42,540 nucleotides of DNA from assembly GCA_023415605.1 (NCBI GenBank), contig JAEZKB010000151.1, positions 1 through 42,540 of the forward strand. The letters are read 5' to 3'. A program made the position numbers and the translations under genes. This document shows, one piece after another, positions 8,289-15,457 of the stretch. The notes beneath the pieces are model-generated. The model searched no databases. It saw only the letters and a list, made by a program, of their open reading frames with translations, and was not told the DNA's origin. Every line of letters begins with the position of its first letter. Positions within the stretch are counted from its first letter, which is position 1. This DNA is from Pseudomonadota bacterium (lineage in GTDB: Bacteria; Pseudomonadota; Alphaproteobacteria; Rhizobiales; Devosiaceae).

Positions 8289-8310
8289 GCTATGCGGATG
8301 CTATGCGGAT
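8289..8310. repeat. Tandem 11-nt duplication in divergent promoter region
   Basis: GCTATGCGGAT occurs twice back to back (8289-8299 and 8300-8310) between the histidine kinase start and the nuclease start. It may be a replication-slippage duplication or paired protein-binding half-sites. Confidence 0.5.
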
Positions 8311-8372
8311 CGTGGTTAAGAGGGAGTCAATTTGTGCCCGCCAAGCGGCCGCGATTTGAACGGATAGACTCC

Positions 8373-8978
8373 ATGCCCAAATGGACCCGCCGCGGCAATG
8401 CTTTGGTCCCGCGCTGGCGCTCGTTGGTCCCGACTATCGCGGGTATCGCGCTGCTGGTTCTGGCCGCGCTGGTCGCCGCCTGGCTCGACCCGCTGCCGCC
8501 GCGCTTTTCAGGTACGGCACGAGCGTCTGACGGCGACAGCCTAGTACTGCAGGGCGATCGCGTCCGGCTACTCGCCATCGACGCCCCCGAACTCGATCAG
8601 ATCTGCTGGGATGCCGTGGGCGGCGAATGGCGCTGCGGCCGTGCGGCCCGCGAGGAGCTGTCCGGCCGCCTCGCTGCGGGGCCGGTCGAGTGCCAGCCGC
8701 AAGGCACGGACAAATACGGACGCACATTGGCGCGGTGCTCGGTCGCCGGCGCCGATCTCGGCGCTCACATGGTGACGCGTGGGCTGGCGCTCGCAACCGA
8801 GGGCTATGGTGCGGAGGAAGCGAGCGCTAGGCGCGACCGGCTGGGGCTTTGGCAGGGTCGTTTCGTCGACCCCAAAACCTGGCGCGACGAGGGACCCTCG
8901 GGTGATCCCGGGCCGGGTTTGCTTGAAGCTGTCTGGACTTGGTTCAGGGAGTTGACAGGCGCAAGAACATTGCGTTGA
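8373..8978 (+). CDS. Thermonuclease-family (SNase-like) protein, membrane-anchored or secreted
   Basis: About 201 aa from this ATG: a basic N-terminus, one hydrophobic anchor or signal segment (about 22-40, GIALLVLAALVAAWL), then a staphylococcal-nuclease-like OB domain. The catalytic set is present by motif: ASDGDSL (metal Asp), VRLLAIDAPE (Arg, Asp and Glu) and DKYGRTLARC (second Arg). That suggests an active Ca-dependent nuclease outside the cytoplasm, with an extra Cys pair in ICWDAVGGEWRCG. The open frame runs back to 8292, but that start lies inside an 11-nt tandem repeat and would push the signal segment inward. The C-terminal tail after the domain is Gly/Pro rich and has no assignable motif. 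Confidence 0.82.
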   Translation: MPKWTRRGNALVPRWRSLVPTIAGIALLVLAALVAAWLDPLPPRFSGTARASDGDSLVLQGDRVRLLAIDAPELDQICWDAVGGEWRCGRAAREELSGRLAAGPVECQPQGTDKYGRTLARCSVAGADLGAHMVTRGLALATEGYGAEEASARRDRLGLWQGRFVDPKTWRDEGPSGDPGPGLLEAVWTWFRELTGARTLR

Positions 8979-9058
8979 AGTGGCCGATGCGGCGGCGTAT
9001 TTGCGCGAAACTCTAAAATTGTTCCAAGTTTCGCAATCAATTTCCTTAGGGGGCTATC

Positions 9059-9544
9059 ATCGCTTTAGACAAGATCGACCGCAAGATCCTTGCGCTCTTG
9101 CAGAAGGATGCAACCACGCCTGTCGCTGAAATCGGCCGCAAGGTGGGGCTCAGCACTACCCCCTGCTGGCGGCGCATTCAGAAGATGGAAGAAGACGGCG
9201 TCATCAGGGGCCGCGTCGCCGTGCTCGACCCCGCCAAGATCAATGCCGGCGTCACCGTGTTCGTTTCGGTCAAGACCAATGAGCACAACGAAGCCTGGAT
9301 GCGGAAGTTCTCGGCGGTGGTCGAGGACTTCACCGAGGTCGTCGAGTTCTACCGGATGAGTGGTGACGTCGATTATCTGCTGCGCGTCGTCGTGCCGGAT
9401 ATCGCCGCTTACGACGCTTTCTATAAAAAGCTGATTTCCAAGATCAATCTGACCGACGTCAGCTCGTCCTTCGCCATGGGCCAGATCAAGTACACGACGG
9501 CTCTGCCGCTCGAGTTCGTCAACGTCACGGACGACGAGAAGTAA
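9059..9544 (+). CDS. Lrp/AsnC family transcriptional regulator (apparent ATC start)
   Basis: The product has the standard layout: a winged-helix domain (LDKIDRKILALLQKD, then IGRKVGLSTTPCWRRIQKME) and a C-terminal RAM effector domain (VFVSVKTNEHNEAW, then YRMSGDVDYLLRVVVPD). It probably binds an amino acid and controls a nearby gene. The helix that opens the family's N-terminus lies upstream of the first canonical start in frame (TTG at 9098). The frame from the preceding stop (9047) has no ATG, GTG or TTG before that. An ATC at 9059 sits 5 nt after AGGGGG and would give the family-typical MALDKIDRK. So either a rare ATC start or an ATG-to-ATC change is implied; a TTG start would remove about 13 residues. 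It is followed after 1 nt by the hydrolase gene. Confidence 0.85.
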   Translation: MALDKIDRKILALLQKDATTPVAEIGRKVGLSTTPCWRRIQKMEEDGVIRGRVAVLDPAKINAGVTVFVSVKTNEHNEAWMRKFSAVVEDFTEVVEFYRMSGDVDYLLRVVVPDIAAYDAFYKKLISKINLTDVSSSFAMGQIKYTTALPLEFVNVTDDEK

Positions 9545-9545
9545 G

Positions 9546-10430
9546 ATGCCGATTGCCCGCGATCGCCTGCAGTATCTCTTCGGTCTGCAGGGCCGCGGCA
9601 TCGGCCTCTACAGTCGCAAGGACGAACAGCGCGATGGCTATGTCGTCGAAACGCTGGACCTCCTCATCGAGGGCAAGCACGTCCGCGGCTTCCTGACTCG
9701 TCCAACCACGCCCGGCAAGCATCCGGCCATCCTCTATGGCCACTCGCATGGTGGCCGCTACGACATCGGCGCGGCCGAACTGCTCGAAGGGCGCGAATAC
9801 CTGCTTGATCCGCTCGGCCCGGTCTTTGCCAAGGCCGGTTACGTGACGCTCTGCATCGACATGCCGGTTTTCGGGCAGCGCGCAACCATTTCCGAAAGCG
9901 CCTATGCCAAGGCGCTGCTCTGGCGCGACAAGTCCTTGATCTGCGAAATGCTGGCCGACCACCAGGCAGCGCTGACCTGGCTGCTGGCCCGCGACGATGT
10001 CGATCATACCCGCGTCGGCGCCTTTGGCATCTCGATGGGCTGCACGCTGAGCTACTGGCTCGCCGCCGTCGACGAGCGAATAACCGCCGTCGCCCACCTC
10101 TGCTGCTTTGCCGACCTGCGCACCATGATCGAGACCGGTGCTCATGATGGCCACGGCATCTATCTGGTCGTTCCGGGACTCCTCGACGAAGCCGATGCCG
10201 GTGCCATCGGCGCGCTGATTGCCCCGCGCCCGCAGCTGGTCTGTATCGGTGAAGCCGACAAGCTCACCCCGATCCCCGCCTTCGAAATGGCTTGGCACGA
10301 GATGGCCCAGTCCTATGCCGGCGAGGACACGCTATACCTCGTCCGTGAACCTGGTGTCGGTCATCAGGAAACCCCCAACATGCGCAAGGCCACGCTGGCT
10401 TTTTTCGAGAAGTACCTGAAGGGCAGCTGA
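9546..10430 (+). CDS. Alpha/beta hydrolase, dienelactone-hydrolase-like
   Basis: A 294-residue single-domain alpha/beta hydrolase. The nucleophile elbow is GISMG (Ser163), the acid is probably Asp238 in GEADKLTP, and the base is His273 in GVGHQETP. An early GHSHGG (about 65-70) lies in the position of the oxyanion loop. No signal peptide is seen, so it is cytoplasmic. The substrate cannot be read from sequence; ester or acyl-peptide-type hydrolysis is the general expectation for the family. Its ATG lies 1 nt after the stop of the Lrp/AsnC gene, so the two are very likely cotranscribed and translationally coupled, and the regulator may control this gene. It converges with the ABC-F gene, leaving a 13-nt gap. 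Confidence 0.82.
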   Translation: MPIARDRLQYLFGLQGRGIGLYSRKDEQRDGYVVETLDLLIEGKHVRGFLTRPTTPGKHPAILYGHSHGGRYDIGAAELLEGREYLLDPLGPVFAKAGYVTLCIDMPVFGQRATISESAYAKALLWRDKSLICEMLADHQAALTWLLARDDVDHTRVGAFGISMGCTLSYWLAAVDERITAVAHLCCFADLRTMIETGAHDGHGIYLVVPGLLDEADAGAIGALIAPRPQLVCIGEADKLTPIPAFEMAWHEMAQSYAGEDTLYLVREPGVGHQETPNMRKATLAFFEKYLKGS

Positions 10431-10443
10431 GGGCTTGGCGCTC

Positions 10444-12015
10444 CTATAGCACCAGTTCCCTCTCCACGCCGATCGCCTCCAAGAAATCGCGGTCGTGGCT
10501 GACCACCAGCAAGGCCCCATCGTACTGCCGCAGGCCGGCCTCGACTGCCGCGATGGCATGGATGTCGAGATGGTTGGTGGGCTCGTCCAGGATCAGCAAT
10601 TCGGGTGGCGTATCCGAACCAATGGTAGTAGCAAGCGCCGCCCGCAGCATCTCGCCGCCGCTCAGTGATCCGGCAATTTGCAGCGCTGCGTCGGCCCGGA
10701 ACATCATCCGCGCAAGAGCGGCCCGACAGTCGTTCTCCGTCGCTGCCGGATTGAGCCGCTTGAAATTGTCGCGGATCGACAGGGCAGGGTCGAGCAGGCT
10801 CACCTGTTGGTCGAGCATGGCGTGTTTGGGCGTGATCCGCACAGTGCCATCCGTGGGCGTCAGCGCACCGGTCAGCAGCCGGAGCAGGGTAGTCTTGCCC
10901 GAGCCGTTGGGACCCGTGATCGCCACCCGCTCAGGCCCCACCACTTTGACATCGACGCCTTTGATGATCCCTTGCCCGTCCGGTCCCCCGAAAAGCCCGG
11001 ATGCTTCCAGCACTGTGCGGCCGGCGGGCAAGTCGGTGGGCATCAGGGTGACGCTGAGCGGCGTCAGGATCTCGATCTCCGCCCGCGCTGCCGCCGCATC
11101 GGCCTCAGCTCCCGCGGTCAGTCGGTCGGCGAGTTGTGCCTTGGCGCCCGTGGTCACTTCGGCTTTGCGCTTCATGCCTCCCAGGATGATCTTCGGGATG
11201 CCGCCCCTTGCCGCCATCTTCTTTCCCGCGGCGTTGCGCTGCTCCTGCCGCTCGCGCTGCTGCTGCGCCTTGCGCTCGGTTTCTTTGAGGGTGCGCTCGG
11301 CATGGTCGAGCCGATGCTCGGCGGCGGCGAGTTCCGTCGCCTTGCGCTCGTCATAAGCATCCCAGTTGCCGCCGTAGGTCCTGGCCCCCAGCGTCGTCAG
11401 TTCGACGATCGCATCCATCTCACGCAGCAGCGCCCGGTCGTGGCTCACGACGATGGCGCCGCCACGCCATTTGCGCAGCATCTCTGCCACGGCAGCGCGG
11501 CCCTCACTATCGAGATTGTTGGTCGGCTCGTCGAGCAGGATCATGTCCGGGTCGGCAAAGAGCAATGCCGCGAGTTGCACCCGAGTCCGCTGTCCGCCGC
11601 TCAGCGTCGCGAGCGGCCGATCCGGTTCGAGATCAAGGCCGACGGTGTCGAGCGCCGTGGCCATGCGGCTGGGCAAGGTCCAGTCGGCTTCCAGCACGTC
11701 CTCGTCGCTACCTGTCCCGGTTTCGACCCGGTTTAGCCGGGCAAGATCGTCACGAATGCCGAACTGGTCGGCGACGGTACCATCCTCCACCTGCACCAAT
11801 TGGCGGAGCATTCCGACGCGGTCCGGCTTTGAGATTCTGCCGCTCAGCGGCTGCAGTTCACCCGATACAAGGCGCAGGATGGTCGTCTTGCCGGTGCCGT
11901 TACGGCCGACGAGACCGGTCCGCTTTGGACCGAAGGTGAGATCAAGGTCTGAGAAGAGACGCGTGCCGTCAGGCGTCGCGTAGGCAACCGAAGTGAGTAT
12001 GACGGGCGAGGGCAT
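10444..12015 (-). CDS. ABC-F family ATPase (ribosome-associated type)
   Basis: The 523-residue protein has two ABC domains in one chain and no membrane segments, the ABC-F arrangement of translation factors and ribosome-protection proteins. Domain 1 has Walker A GRNGTGKTT (about 38), signature LSGGQRTRVQ and Walker B MILLDEPTNNLD. Domain 2 has GPNGSGKTT, LSGGEMLRAAL and LLILDEPTNHLD. The linker (about 225-310) is strongly charged (ERKAQQQRERQEQRN), as expected for the P-site-tRNA-interacting arm. I cannot place it with Uup, EttA, YbiT or YheS; its short second domain and position alone do not tell. The upstream leader holds a short ORF and a long hairpin, suggesting translation-linked control. 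Confidence 0.85.
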   Translation of the reverse strand: MPSPVILTSVAYATPDGTRLFSDLDLTFGPKRTGLVGRNGTGKTTILRLVSGELQPLSGRISKPDRVGMLRQLVQVEDGTVADQFGIRDDLARLNRVETGTGSDEDVLEADWTLPSRMATALDTVGLDLEPDRPLATLSGGQRTRVQLAALLFADPDMILLDEPTNNLDSEGRAAVAEMLRKWRGGAIVVSHDRALLREMDAIVELTTLGARTYGGNWDAYDERKATELAAAEHRLDHAERTLKETERKAQQQRERQEQRNAAGKKMAARGGIPKIILGGMKRKAEVTTGAKAQLADRLTAGAEADAAAARAEIEILTPLSVTLMPTDLPAGRTVLEASGLFGGPDGQGIIKGVDVKVVGPERVAITGPNGSGKTTLLRLLTGALTPTDGTVRITPKHAMLDQQVSLLDPALSIRDNFKRLNPAATENDCRAALARMMFRADAALQIAGSLSGGEMLRAALATTIGSDTPPELLILDEPTNHLDIHAIAAVEAGLRQYDGALLVVSHDRDFLEAIGVERELVL

Positions 12016-12070
12016 AAACGGAATCCAGATGATCGATCGGAGTGAAGAGATCGGTCGACTGGATTTCCAT
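11969..12070 (-). CDS. Possible 33-codon leader ORF upstream of and overlapping the ABC-F gene
   Basis: A short ORF (begins MEIQSTDLFTPIDHLDSVYA, ends GCLRDA) starts 55 nt before the ABC-F ATG and ends 47 nt inside it in another frame. A weak ribosome site (CAGGTG) lies 5 nt upstream. Its first codons cover the 5' arm of the hairpin that encloses the ABC-F translation start region, so translating it would open the hairpin. It could be a regulatory leader peptide or simply chance; codon usage cannot settle so short a frame. Confidence 0.25.
   Translation of the reverse strand: MEIQSTDLFTPIDHLDSVYALARHTHFGCLRDA
12020..12068 (-). promoter_or_regulatory. Leader hairpin before the ABC-F start codon
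   Basis: GGAATCCAG (12020-12028) pairs with CTGGATTTCC (12059-12068) with a single bulged base, and an inner stem pairs CGATC (12034-12038) with GATCG (12049-12053). On the transcript the structure ends 4 nt before the ABC-F ATG and covers the place where its ribosome-binding site must lie. This is consistent with translational control, unproven. Confidence 0.4.
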
Positions 12071-12141
12071 CGGGCACCTGCCTGTGGGGTTGCGATGCCC
12101 GGAACATAGGCATCGAGGCCGTGCTGTCAAGTTCGGGAGGC

Positions 12142-13188
12142 TCAGCCCCCGGTCACGCTCATGTGCCGCCCAAGCGCACCGGCGACGGGCACACCGCGCT
12201 CGAGCATGAAATCGTGGCCCTTGGGTTTCAGCAGCATAGCGCGGTCGAGCGCTTCCTCTAGCGCGTCCGGTCCGCCGTCACGCAGGGCGGCGCGCAGGTC
12301 GACCATGTCGTCCTGTCCCAAGCAGAGATAAAGCTGGCCGGTTGCCGTCAGCCTTACACGGTTACAACTCTCGCAGAAATTATGACTCATCGGCGTAATG
12401 AAGCCGAGCAAGCCATTGGTTTCTTTGACGAAGTCATATCTCGCTGGGCCCCCGGTGCGGTGATCGGCCGGCTCCAACGTGAACTGCTTTCTGAGGCGAT
12501 CGCGCAATTCCCGCAACGGCAGGTAGTTCTCGACCCGGTCGAGTTCCACATCCCCAAGCGGCATGCCCTCGATCAGCGTCAGACCAAAGCCGCGGTCATG
12601 TGCCCAGACCAGCATGTCGGGGATCTCGTGGTCGTTGACCCCGCGCATCGCCACCATGTTGATCTTGATCTTGAGCCCGGCGTCCACTGCAGCGTCGATG
12701 CCGTCGAGCACATCCACCATTCGGCCCCGCCGGGTGATGGCGGCGAACTTGGCTCCGTCCAGCGTATCGAGCGAGACATTGATCCGCTTGACCCCGGCCT
12801 TCGCCAGTCCCGCCGCATGCCGTCGCAACTGGCTGCCATTGGTGGTGACGGTCAGTTCTTCGAGACCCTGGCCCAGATGGCCACCGATGGTGTTGACCAA
12901 CTCCATGATGTCGCGCCGCACCAGCGGCTCGCCGCCCGTCAGCCGCACCTTCTTGACCCCGCGCCGCACGAAAGCGGCGACGATGGTCTCGATCTCTTCA
13001 AAGCTCAGGACCTCCTTCTTGGGCAGGAAGGTCATGTGCTCGGACATGCAGTAGGTGCAGCGAAAATCGCAGCGGTCGGTCACCGAGACGCGGAGATAGG
13101 TAATCGCCCGGCCGTAGCGATCGATCAGCCGGCCGATCGGCTCGAGATTGGACTGCGACAAAAGGGTGGTCGTCATCGGTTCATTCAT
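12142..13188 (-). CDS. moaA: GTP 3',8-cyclase MoaA (molybdenum cofactor biosynthesis)
   Basis: A 348-residue radical-SAM enzyme that converts GTP to 3',8-cH2GTP with MoaC's help, the first step to molybdopterin. Seen: the N-terminal cluster motif CDFRCTYCM, SAM region VRLTGGEPLVRRD, INVSLDTLD, the GTP-side second cluster CESCNRVRLTATGQLYLCLG, and the essential C-terminal Gly-Gly (VTGG). The length is normal. ATG codons at 13188 and 13176 are both possible. It lies downstream of the L,D-transpeptidase gene on the same strand but is separated from it by a strong terminator, so it is probably transcribed separately. No other moa genes are in the window. Confidence 0.96.
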   Translation of the reverse strand: MNEPMTTTLLSQSNLEPIGRLIDRYGRAITYLRVSVTDRCDFRCTYCMSEHMTFLPKKEVLSFEEIETIVAAFVRRGVKKVRLTGGEPLVRRDIMELVNTIGGHLGQGLEELTVTTNGSQLRRHAAGLAKAGVKRINVSLDTLDGAKFAAITRRGRMVDVLDGIDAAVDAGLKIKINMVAMRGVNDHEIPDMLVWAHDRGFGLTLIEGMPLGDVELDRVENYLPLRELRDRLRKQFTLEPADHRTGGPARYDFVKETNGLLGFITPMSHNFCESCNRVRLTATGQLYLCLGQDDMVDLRAALRDGGPDALEEALDRAMLLKPKGHDFMLERGVPVAGALGRHMSVTGG

Positions 13189-13210
13189 AGCCGCAGACTG
13201 CGGAAACAGA

Positions 13211-13236
13211 AAGGCCGGTCGCTGATGGACCGGCCT
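13211..13236 (-). terminator. Rho-independent terminator after the L,D-transpeptidase gene
   Basis: A 9-bp perfect stem (AGGCCGGTC at 13212-13220 with GACCGGCCT at 13228-13236) with a 7-nt loop. On the minus strand it is followed by a T-rich run (TTCTGTTT). It lies 33 nt past the stop of the L,D-transpeptidase gene. Confidence 0.8.
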
Positions 13237-13268
13237 GACAGAAGTTCATGAACTTGGCGACGATCAGC

Positions 13269-13856
13269 TTACTGGTTGACGACGACCAAAGCGCCGACTT
13301 TCACGCGTTCGTAGAGGTCGGTGATATCGTCATTGGTGAGGCGGATGCAGCCCGAAGACACGGCCTGACCGATGGTCCAGGGCTCCGAAGTGCCGTGGAT
13401 ACGGTACAGCGTCGAGCCGATGTAGAGGGCGCGGGCGCCCAGCGGATTGTTCGGGCCGCCCGGCATATAGGCCGGCAGGTCCGGCACGCGCTTGCGCATG
13501 GCAGCCGGCGGGGTCCAGCCCGGCCACTCGGCCGTGCGGGTAATGCGGTGCTGACCCGACCAGCGGAAGCCGTCACGGCCGACGCCGATGCCGTACTTCA
13601 TCGCCTTCCCATCGGGCAGAACAAGGTAGAGCCGGCGTTCGCTGGTCTCGACCACGATGGTCCCCGGCTTGTACTTGGTCGCGTACTCGACCACTTCCTT
13701 CTTGATGGAGCTGCCCTTCTTGCCGCCACCGCCGGCGACCTGGTCGCTCCACATATGGGTTTCTTCGTTGAATTCGCGCGCCGTGACCGGTGCGGTCGAG
13801 GTGAAGGCCAAAAGGGCCGCCACGACGACAACGAGGACATTCTTCAAGCTTTTCAT
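13269..13856 (-). CDS. L,D-transpeptidase (YkuD domain), secreted
   Basis: From the ATG at 13856 the product is 195 aa with a signal peptide (MKSLKNVLVVVVAALLAF, cleavage near TAPVTA). A YkuD catalytic domain then runs to the C-terminus. The active-site signature is visible: YRIHGTSEP followed by SSGCIRLTNDD, with the nucleophile Cys in SGCIR and the His in IHGT. Such enzymes form 3-3 cross-links in peptidoglycan or attach proteins to it in the periplasm, and are numerous in Hyphomicrobiales. No LysM or PG-binding domain is attached. The frame extends to 13913, but the later ATG gives the proper signal sequence. A terminator follows. Confidence 0.9.
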   Translation of the reverse strand: MKSLKNVLVVVVAALLAFTSTAPVTAREFNEETHMWSDQVAGGGGKKGSSIKKEVVEYATKYKPGTIVVETSERRLYLVLPDGKAMKYGIGVGRDGFRWSGQHRITRTAEWPGWTPPAAMRKRVPDLPAYMPGGPNNPLGARALYIGSTLYRIHGTSEPWTIGQAVSSGCIRLTNDDITDLYERVKVGALVVVNQ

Positions 13857-14046
13857 GTTCAGGACTGCGCCTCTGGAAATCGAGCCACCACCCGGACACC
13901 GGGCGGGAAACATGAGCGCTGCATAACTAATTTAGGCGTCACGCAAAAGTCTCCTCGCCATGTTTTGACCACAGGTAGGGCAAGGCGGCCTCTTTTTGTT
14001 GCCGCAAGGCGACATATTGTCGTTCACCAACGCGTGAACGTCCCGG

Positions 14047-14075
14047 TTGACAAGGGTTTTGTCGCTCTCTAGCAG
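14047..14075 (+). promoter_or_regulatory. Candidate sigma-70 promoter of rpiA
   Basis: TTGACA at 14047-14052 and TAGCAG at 14070-14075 with a 17-nt spacer, ending 24 nt before the rpiA ATG. The -35 is a perfect consensus and the -10 is poor, as is common in alphaproteobacteria. Confidence 0.4.
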
Positions 14076-14099
14076 GACCCGAATTGGTCGGGAGGGCCC

Positions 14100-14792
14100 A
14101 TGAGCGAAGATCAGAAGCGAATCGCGGCCGCCAGGGCGCTCGAAGAGGTTCGGCCCGGTATGAAGCTCGGACTTGGGACGGGCTCCACGGCCCGCCATTT
14201 CGTGGACCTGCTCGGTGAGAGGGTGGCGGCTGGGCTGGAGGTCATCTGCATCCCGACCTCGGAAGTGACCGCCGCCCAGGCAAAAGAACTCAACATCCCG
14301 CTGACCGACCTGGAAACGATGCCACGACTGGATCTCACCGTCGATGGCGCCGATGAGATCGGACCCGGCCTGTCGCTCATCAAAGGCGGTGGGGGCGCGC
14401 TCCTGCGTGAGAAGATCGTGGCAGCGGCATCCGATCGGATGATCGCAATCGCCGACGCTTCCAAGATCGTCGATCCGCTCGGCCGCTATCCGCTGCCGAT
14501 AGAGGTCAACCCGTTCGGCCTCGGCGCCACGCGCGTGATGGTCGAGAGCGTCATGAAAGAGCAGGGCGCCGAGGGGGGGCTGACACTCCGCACGAAAGCC
14601 GATGGTGACCCGTTCGTAACAGATGGCGGTCACTACATCCTGGATGCTTTATTTGGCCGCATTCTTTCGCCAGAAGCCCTGTCGCGGGCGCTGCTGGACA
14701 TTCCTGGCGTGGTGGAGCACGGGCTGTTCCTGGGGATGTGCAAGCGCGCCTATGTCGCGGGAGCGGGCGGCGTCACGGTAATTGATGCGTGA
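14100..14792 (+). CDS. rpiA: Ribose-5-phosphate isomerase A
   Basis: At 230 aa this is the normal length. RpiA interconverts ribose 5-phosphate and ribulose 5-phosphate in the pentose phosphate pathway. Seen: LGLGTGSTARHFVDLL, TVDGADEIGPGLSLIKGGGGALLREK (quoted in part: DGADEIGPG, KGGGGALLREK) with the catalytic Asp and Glu, and the C-terminal VVEHGLFLGMC. A strong ribosome site (GGGAGG) precedes the ATG by 4 nt. It heads a probable operon with the DUF2059 gene and gor, an arrangement I have seen often in Hyphomicrobiales; the pathway supplies NADPH, which Gor consumes. Confidence 0.96.
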   Translation: MSEDQKRIAAARALEEVRPGMKLGLGTGSTARHFVDLLGERVAAGLEVICIPTSEVTAAQAKELNIPLTDLETMPRLDLTVDGADEIGPGLSLIKGGGGALLREKIVAAASDRMIAIADASKIVDPLGRYPLPIEVNPFGLGATRVMVESVMKEQGAEGGLTLRTKADGDPFVTDGGHYILDALFGRILSPEALSRALLDIPGVVEHGLFLGMCKRAYVAGAGGVTVIDA

Positions 14793-14835
14793 CGGCAGAC
14801 CGGTTTTCGGGCAAGAACGGGGTGGAATTCCAACG

Positions 14836-15363
14836 ATGGATATCAATGCAATGAAGTTTCTGAGCAAGCGCCTGTCGCTGCTGATCGCGGCGCTCCTCGC
14901 TTTCACCATGGCCGCATCGGCCGTGCCGGCTGCCGCCCAGGAAATCTCGCCGGAACACCTCGCGCTCGCCCGCAAATATGTCGACCTGACCGATAAAGCG
15001 AACATCTATGAAGCGGCGCTGATCAAGACTGCCATCGATACGATGAGCACCATCACCGCGCAGAACCCAGAACTGGTGGAGCCGACCGATAAGGCCATCA
15101 CCACCACGTTGGAAGAATACAAGGGCAAGAAGGGCGACCTGATGGACCAGTTCGCCCGCGTCTACGCGCTCAATTTCTCGATGGAAGAAATGGGCGAGAT
15201 CGTTGCCTTCTATGAGTCGCCCGTCGGCCAGAAGCTCACCAATGCGAATGCCAACCTCAACGAGGGCATGCAGACGATCATGGGCATCTTCGAGGCCAAC
15301 CTTAAGCGCGAGTTCTTCGCCAAGGTCCGCGCCGAGCTCAAGGCTGCTGGGTTCGACACCTAA
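14836..15363 (+). CDS. Secreted DUF2059 protein
   Basis: 175 aa from the chosen ATG, with a signal peptide (KFLSKRLSLLIAALLAF, cleavage near PAAAQ) and a helical DUF2059 domain. The domain's hallmark lies near the C-terminus: FSMEEMGEIVAFYESPVGQK followed by NANLNEGMQ. The function of the family is not known to me. It lies 43 nt after rpiA and before gor, and a terminator separates it from gor. ATG codons at 14782 and 14851 are alternatives; 14836 has GGTGGAA about 9 nt upstream. It probably acts in the periplasm. Confidence 0.85.
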   Translation: MDINAMKFLSKRLSLLIAALLAFTMAASAVPAAAQEISPEHLALARKYVDLTDKANIYEAALIKTAIDTMSTITAQNPELVEPTDKAITTTLEEYKGKKGDLMDQFARVYALNFSMEEMGEIVAFYESPVGQKLTNANANLNEGMQTIMGIFEANLKREFFAKVRAELKAAGFDT

Positions 15364-15390
15364 TCGAAACTCGCAGATCTGCCATCCCGA

Positions 15391-15419
15391 GACCCCGCCT
15401 TGTGCGGGGTCTTTTGTTT
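15391..15419 (+). terminator. Rho-independent terminator after rpiA-DUF2059
   Basis: Perfect 8-bp stem GACCCCGC (15391-15398) with GCGGGGTC (15404-15411), a 5-nt loop, then TTTTGTTT. It lies 27 nt past the DUF2059 stop and 38 nt before gor, so gor may need its own promoter or read-through. Confidence 0.88.
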
Positions 15420-15457
15420 GATGCTAGAAGCTTGCCGGTTCTCTGAGGAGTTTCGAC

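Noticed and set aside
9098..9544. TTG at 9098 as the start of the Lrp/AsnC gene
   Set aside because: It would remove the first helix of the DNA-binding domain, and there is no ribosome site in front of it, whereas AGGGGG fits the upstream ATC. Kept as an alternative only.
13932..14633. Minus-strand frame across rpiA and its upstream region
   Set aside because: Antisense to rpiA, no domain; the 5' part is the rpiA promoter region.
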